Shown here piece by piece: positions 5,521 through 6,942 of a DNA stretch of 6,942 bases; within the stretch, counting starts at the first letter, position 1, and each line of letters opens with the position of its first letter. The stretch covers positions 1 through 6,942 of the forward strand of contig CANHVX010000051.1 in assembly GCA_947464215.1 (NCBI GenBank). The letters run 5' to 3'. The stretch comes from Pseudomonadaceae bacterium (GTDB lineage Bacteria; Pseudomonadota; Alphaproteobacteria; UBA2136; UBA6156). The translations under genes were made by a program, and so were the position numbers. Under the pieces are notes generated by a model, which saw only the letters and a program-made list of their open reading frames with translations, did no database searches and was not told the DNA's origin.

Positions 5521-6168
5521 ATGAACACAGATGTAACAGTTTGGCACGGTGGTGAGGTGTTTGATTCGGCTGAAGAGGCGCTGCAGTGGAGCGTAGAGGT
5601 GCTGCGGCGGCGCCGGTTGCCACGGCTAAGCCGCATTTGGGTGGAGGCGTGTGGCGCGCGCGTTTCTGAGCAGGAAAATGCTGACCACATGCGCGACTTG
5701 CAGCGTGACGTTGAGGCCGTTGCCGCCGCCTGGGGCGAGGGGCCCAACCTACGTTTGCCGCGTGACCCGGATGAGCGACTTTCGTTGGCGCTGTGGGTGA
5801 TGCGGGCGGTTGATGAAATAGGGCAGGCGCAGCCATTGCTGCGCAAAACCCTGCTGCTGTGGGCCATGGGCGACTGGGCTGATGACGCCCGTTTGCGCGC
5901 GGCGCTGGCCTTTCAGGACAAAATGCGCCGCGAAGGGATGCGGGTGCGGATTTCTTACCGTTACAGTTATGAGCAGCTGGGCCGCCTGCTGCGCATGACG
6001 CCCAAAAGTGCCTGGCGCCGCGTGCAGTGGGGTCTGGATGCCTTGGGCCCCCTGCTGGAGCAGCGGGGGCTTCTGGTGCGGCCCATGGCGCCCGTGGGGG
6101 AGGTTGTTAACTTTAAGAAACATGTTCAAGCATCTTCATTTTGTGGGGAAAATGAAGAAAGTGCTTGA
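5521..6168 (+). CDS. Helix-turn-helix protein, resembling the DUF6362 family
   Basis: 215 residues, soluble, Arg-rich and probably DNA-binding. The N-terminal part (about 15-45) has an amphipathic helix followed by LRRRRLPRLSRIWVEACG. A second block (about 80-120, LPRDPDERLSLALWVMRAVDEI then LLLWAMGDWA) comes next. A sigma-region-4-like helix-turn-helix lies at about 149-180 (SYEQLGRLLRMTPKSAWRRV). The tail after residue 190 is loosely structured. The order of an 'LP..W' helix, a helical middle and a C-terminal helix-turn-helix matches what is known of DUF6362, a family common in alphaproteobacteria and their phages. Assignment to that family is inference from memory of its pattern. No phage genes are visible, so it is either an orphan chromosomal regulator or a relic of a mobile element. 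It stands as a single-gene unit between two strong terminators. Confidence 0.75.
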   Translation: MNTDVTVWHGGEVFDSAEEALQWSVEVLRRRRLPRLSRIWVEACGARVSEQENADHMRDLQRDVEAVAAAWGEGPNLRLPRDPDERLSLALWVMRAVDEIGQAQPLLRKTLLLWAMGDWADDARLRAALAFQDKMRREGMRVRISYRYSYEQLGRLLRMTPKSAWRRVQWGLDALGPLLEQRGLLVRPMAPVGEVVNFKKHVQASSFCGENEESA

Positions 6169-6193
6169 CGTGGGGCATGGATTGGGCTAGGTT
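6165..6193 (+). promoter_or_regulatory. Possible promoter inside the end of the HTH gene
   Basis: TTGACG (6165-6170), exactly 17 bp and TAGGTT (6188-6193). The -35 is near-consensus and overlaps the stop codon of the HTH gene. The -10 is weaker (3 of 6 matches to TATAAT). A start near 6200 would make a transcript of only about 49 nt before the terminator at 6226-6248. Confidence 0.4.
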
Positions 6194-6199
6194 TAGGCA

Positions 6200-6248
6200 T
6201 GCTTGGGGATATATAGGCCCCTGCCAACCACCTTCGGGTGGTTTTTTT
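6200..6248 (+). ncRNA. Candidate very short RNA (speculative)
   Basis: If the promoter at 6165-6193 is active, the RNA would begin near 6200. It would hold a weak GGGG/CCCC hairpin (6205-6208 / 6218-6221) and end in the UUCG-capped terminator. It matches no known RNA family that I recognise. The simpler reading is that this is only the 3' untranslated end of the HTH mRNA. Confidence 0.2.
6226..6248 (+). terminator. Intrinsic terminator with UUCG tetraloop
   Basis: AACCACC (6226-6232), loop TTCG (6233-6236) and GGTGGTT (6237-6243) form a perfect 7-bp stem closed by a very stable C(UUCG)G loop. It runs into seven T residues (6242-6248). It lies 57 nt after the stop of the HTH gene. Confidence 0.93.
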
Positions 6249-6259
6249 GTTGGGGGGGA

Positions 6260-6275
6260 TTATCGGGTTATCGGT
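6260..6275 (+). repeat. 8-bp tandem repeat, two units
   Basis: TTATCGGG followed by TTATCGGT. It is the left counterpart of the three-unit array at 6761-6784, so unit number differs between the two long repeat copies. Confidence 0.7.
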
Positions 6276-6363
6276 TATTAGGGATGGGGGCTGCGTTTTT
6301 TTTGGGTGGTTCGCTCAAGATTGCCGCGCTTTGCTCGCAATGACCCCGTTGGGGGTTGGGGGG
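6268..6363 (+). repeat. Long direct repeat, left copy (about 96 bp)
   Basis: This aligns with 6777-6873 with about five substitutions and one 1-bp gap (roughly 94% identity by eye). It starts with TTATCGGTTATT, passes through GGGATGGGGGCTGCGTTTTTT and ends with the 45-bp unit. The two copies enclose about 410 bp holding the other repeat elements. Confidence 0.85.
6319..6363 (+). repeat. 45-bp GCAATGAC-type repeat, copy 1
   Basis: It begins GATTGCCGCGCTTTGC, contains GCAATGACCCCGTT and ends in G-rich sequence. ATTGC (6320-6324) and GCAAT (6337-6341) form the stem of a small hairpin. It is identical to copy 3 and differs from copy 2 at one base. Confidence 0.88.
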
Positions 6364-6376
6364 CTGCGTTTGACCC

Positions 6377-6439
6377 GATTGCTTCGTCGATTCGATGTTT
6401 TTGGCTTCGATTAGGTTTGGGTTCTCCTCGCAATGACGG
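6377..6439 (+). repeat. Diverged GCAATGAC-type repeat with a longer middle
   Basis: It starts GATTGCTTCGTCGA (6377-6390) and ends TCCTCGCAATGACGG (to 6439), with arms ATTGC (6378-6382) and GCAAT (6430-6434). These ends match the widespread ATTGCTTCGTCG...CTCGCAATGAC element, but about 35 bp of different sequence lies between them, as if the loop had been expanded or replaced. Confidence 0.65.
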
Positions 6440-6486
6440 TTTCCCCCCCCCTTGGGGCTGCGTTGTTTTGGGGGTAGTTCGCTCGG

Positions 6487-6531
6487 GATTGCCGCGCTTT
6501 GCTCGCAATGACCCCGTTGGGGTTTGGGGGG
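6487..6531 (+). repeat. 45-bp GCAATGAC-type repeat, copy 2
   Basis: It matches copies 1 and 3 at 44 of 45 bases; the one change is G to T in the G-rich tail. It is preceded by TTCGCTCGG, close to the TTCGCTCAA before copy 1, so the true repeat unit extends somewhat to the left. Confidence 0.88.
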
Positions 6532-6545
6532 CTGCGGTTTTTTAT

Positions 6546-6569
6546 GGGTTCTCCTCGCAATGACGGTTT
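6546..6569 (+). repeat. Half-copy of the diverged repeat
   Basis: These 24 bp (GGGTTCTCCTCGCAATG plus ACGGTTT) are identical to 6419-6442, the right end of the diverged element at 6377-6439. The left half with the ATTGC arm is absent, so this is a truncated copy. Confidence 0.75.
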
Positions 6570-6570
6570 T

Positions 6571-6598
6571 GGGGTGCGGGGGCTGCGTTGGGGGGGGG
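6571..6598 (+). other. Potential four-layer G-quadruplex
   Basis: GGGG (6571-6574), loop TGC, GGGGG (6578-6582), loop CTGCGTT, then nine G (6590-6598). The last run can supply two tracts split by one G, so four runs of four G with short loops are available on the plus strand. Confidence 0.5.
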
Positions 6599-6616
6599 TG
6601 TGCCTGGGGCGGTTAG

Positions 6617-6680
6617 ATTCCAGATAGCGGGTTTGCTAGGGCTCGCGTTCCGCTTGCCAAGCAAACCACACTTCTGGAAT
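6617..6680. repeat. 64-bp nested palindromic element
   Basis: Outer arms ATTCCAGA (6617-6624) / TCTGGAAT (6673-6680) and inner arms GGTTTGCT (6630-6637) / AGCAAACC (6660-6667) are both perfect 8-bp inverted repeats on one axis. A symmetric 5+5 nt internal loop separates them. The apex holds a GCG-TTC-CGC mini-hairpin. It is a REP-like or MITE-like element, unrelated in sequence to the GCAATGAC repeats. No transposase and no clear target-site duplication are visible. Confidence 0.75.
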
Positions 6681-6760
6681 GACAAAAGGGGTGGTTTTGG
6701 GCTGCGCTGCGCGGTTGATGGTTGTTGGTTATGGGATTTGTGGCTGCGGGGGGATTCGGG

Positions 6761-6784
6761 TTATCGGATTATCGGATTATCGGT
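6761..6784 (+). repeat. 8-bp tandem repeat, three units
   Basis: TTATCGGA, TTATCGGA and TTATCGGT in perfect register. The matching array at 6260-6275 has two units, consistent with slippage. Confidence 0.8.
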
Positions 6785-6873
6785 TATTGGGGATGGGGGC
6801 TGCGTTTTTTATTGGGGGGGGCGCTCGAGATTGCCGCGCTTTGCTCGCAATGACCCCGTTGGGGGTTGGGGGG
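6777..6873 (+). repeat. Long direct repeat, right copy (about 97 bp)
   Basis: This is the partner of 6268-6363. The differences cluster in the G/T stretch between the T run and the 45-bp unit; the first 12 and last 45 bases are identical. Confidence 0.85.
6829..6873 (+). repeat. 45-bp GCAATGAC-type repeat, copy 3
   Basis: It is identical over all 45 bases to copy 1 at 6319-6363, although the flanking sequence has begun to diverge. This suggests recent duplication, gene conversion or constraint on the core. Confidence 0.88.
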
Positions 6874-6885
6874 AGTGTTTAGGGG

Positions 6886-6914
6886 TTGATTGAGGGGTGA
6901 TTTAATGGTATACA
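6886..6914 (+). promoter_or_regulatory. Sigma70-type promoter with extended -10, firing out of the right edge
   Basis: TTGATT (6886-6891), a 17-bp spacer and TATACA (6909-6914), with TGG directly before the -10 (extended -10 motif). The predicted start is near 6921. It probably drives a gene or RNA that begins beyond the window. Confidence 0.5.
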
Positions 6915-6929
6915 TTTTTTAGAAAAATG
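6913..6929. other. A/T-rich perfect inverted repeat over the predicted start site
   Basis: CATTTTT (6913-6919), spacer TAG and AAAAATG (6923-6929). It covers the predicted +1 of the promoter at 6886-6914, so it may be an operator. It is unlikely to be a terminator because the stem is only A/T-rich and no T run follows. Confidence 0.4.
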
Positions 6930-6942
6930 CTGTGCTGACGCA

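Larger units (their letters stand above)
6249..6942. other. Gene-free, G/T-rich block of interspersed repeats
   Basis: No credible gene lies in this stretch of nearly 700 bp. The open frames here translate the repeats themselves; on the minus strand they give the low-complexity 'SLRAKRGNLE' peptides that are a known mark of spurious translation of such repeats. The plus strand is strongly enriched in G and T, with many runs of five to nine G. It contains three near-identical 45-bp units, two diverged relatives, one 64-bp palindromic element, 8-bp tandem repeats and a GGGGCTGCGTT motif found about six times (near 6287, 6360, 6454, 6527, 6579 and 6796). Confidence 0.85.

Noticed and set aside
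6165..6248. tRNA gene downstream of the TTGACG box
   Set aside because: No cloverleaf, T-loop GGTTCGA-type sequence or CCA end can be drawn in the stretch before the terminator.
6278..6508. 76-residue minus-strand frame with SLRAKRGN motifs
   Set aside because: The repeated RAKRGNxER peptides are the known reverse translation of GCAATGAC-type repeats, not a protein family.
6306..6563. 85-residue open frame in the repeat block
   Set aside because: It is built from the repeat units (RSRLPRFARNDPVGGWGAA occurs twice with small changes), a typical spurious translation of dispersed repeats.
6319..6873. CRISPR array
   Set aside because: The repeats are irregularly spaced (168 and 342 bp), the intervening sequence is itself repetitive, and no cas gene is present.
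6260..6873. Insertion sequence or composite transposon bounded by direct repeats
   Set aside because: There is no transposase or other protein inside, and no inverted terminal repeats or target duplications were seen around the block.

Overview
The window looks like chromosomal DNA of a Gram-negative bacterium, most likely an alphaproteobacterium. The supporting signs are an AsmA/YhdP-type envelope protein followed by a DUF192 lipoprotein, a ScsB-like form of DsbD, GTG/ATG genes with GGAG-type ribosome sites, a DUF6362-like helix-turn-helix protein, and dispersed repeats carrying the GCAATGAC signature. The order or genus cannot be fixed from the sequence alone. No phage, transposase, CRISPR array, rRNA or tRNA was seen.

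Layout. Positions 1-821 (+) hold the end of an AsmA-like protein, coupled by an ATGA overlap to a DUF192 lipoprotein. Positions 801-2873 (-) hold a complete DsbD/ScsB-type transmembrane thiol reductant conductor. Its end overlaps the end of the DUF192 gene by 21 bp, tail to tail. A 99-bp divergent region (2874-2972) carries a good sigma70-type promoter for the next gene. Positions 2973-4589 (+) hold a membrane-anchored PAS-PAS-GGDEF diguanylate cyclase with intact active and inhibitory sites. Positions 4732-5330 (+) hold a probable two-gene unit, an 83-residue unknown protein and a YbjQ-family protein, closed by a strong intrinsic terminator (5366-5388). Positions 5521-6168 (+) hold a helix-turn-helix protein of unknown role, followed by a second strong terminator (6226-6248). 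Positions 6249-6942 hold no credible gene. This stretch is a G/T-rich block of interspersed repeats, and the window ends on a promoter firing out of the right edge.

Function. The first three genes all act at or beyond the inner membrane: envelope lipid or outer-membrane homeostasis, a periplasmic lipoprotein, and delivery of reducing power to the periplasm. The cyclase makes c-di-GMP in the cytoplasm in response to an unknown signal. Nothing shows that these units work as one pathway. The genes are mostly ordinary housekeeping or accessory genes. The least ordinary parts are the repeat block on the right, a possible very short transcript at about 6200-6248, and helically phased hexamers upstream of the helix-turn-helix gene. 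No convincing new multi-gene system was found.
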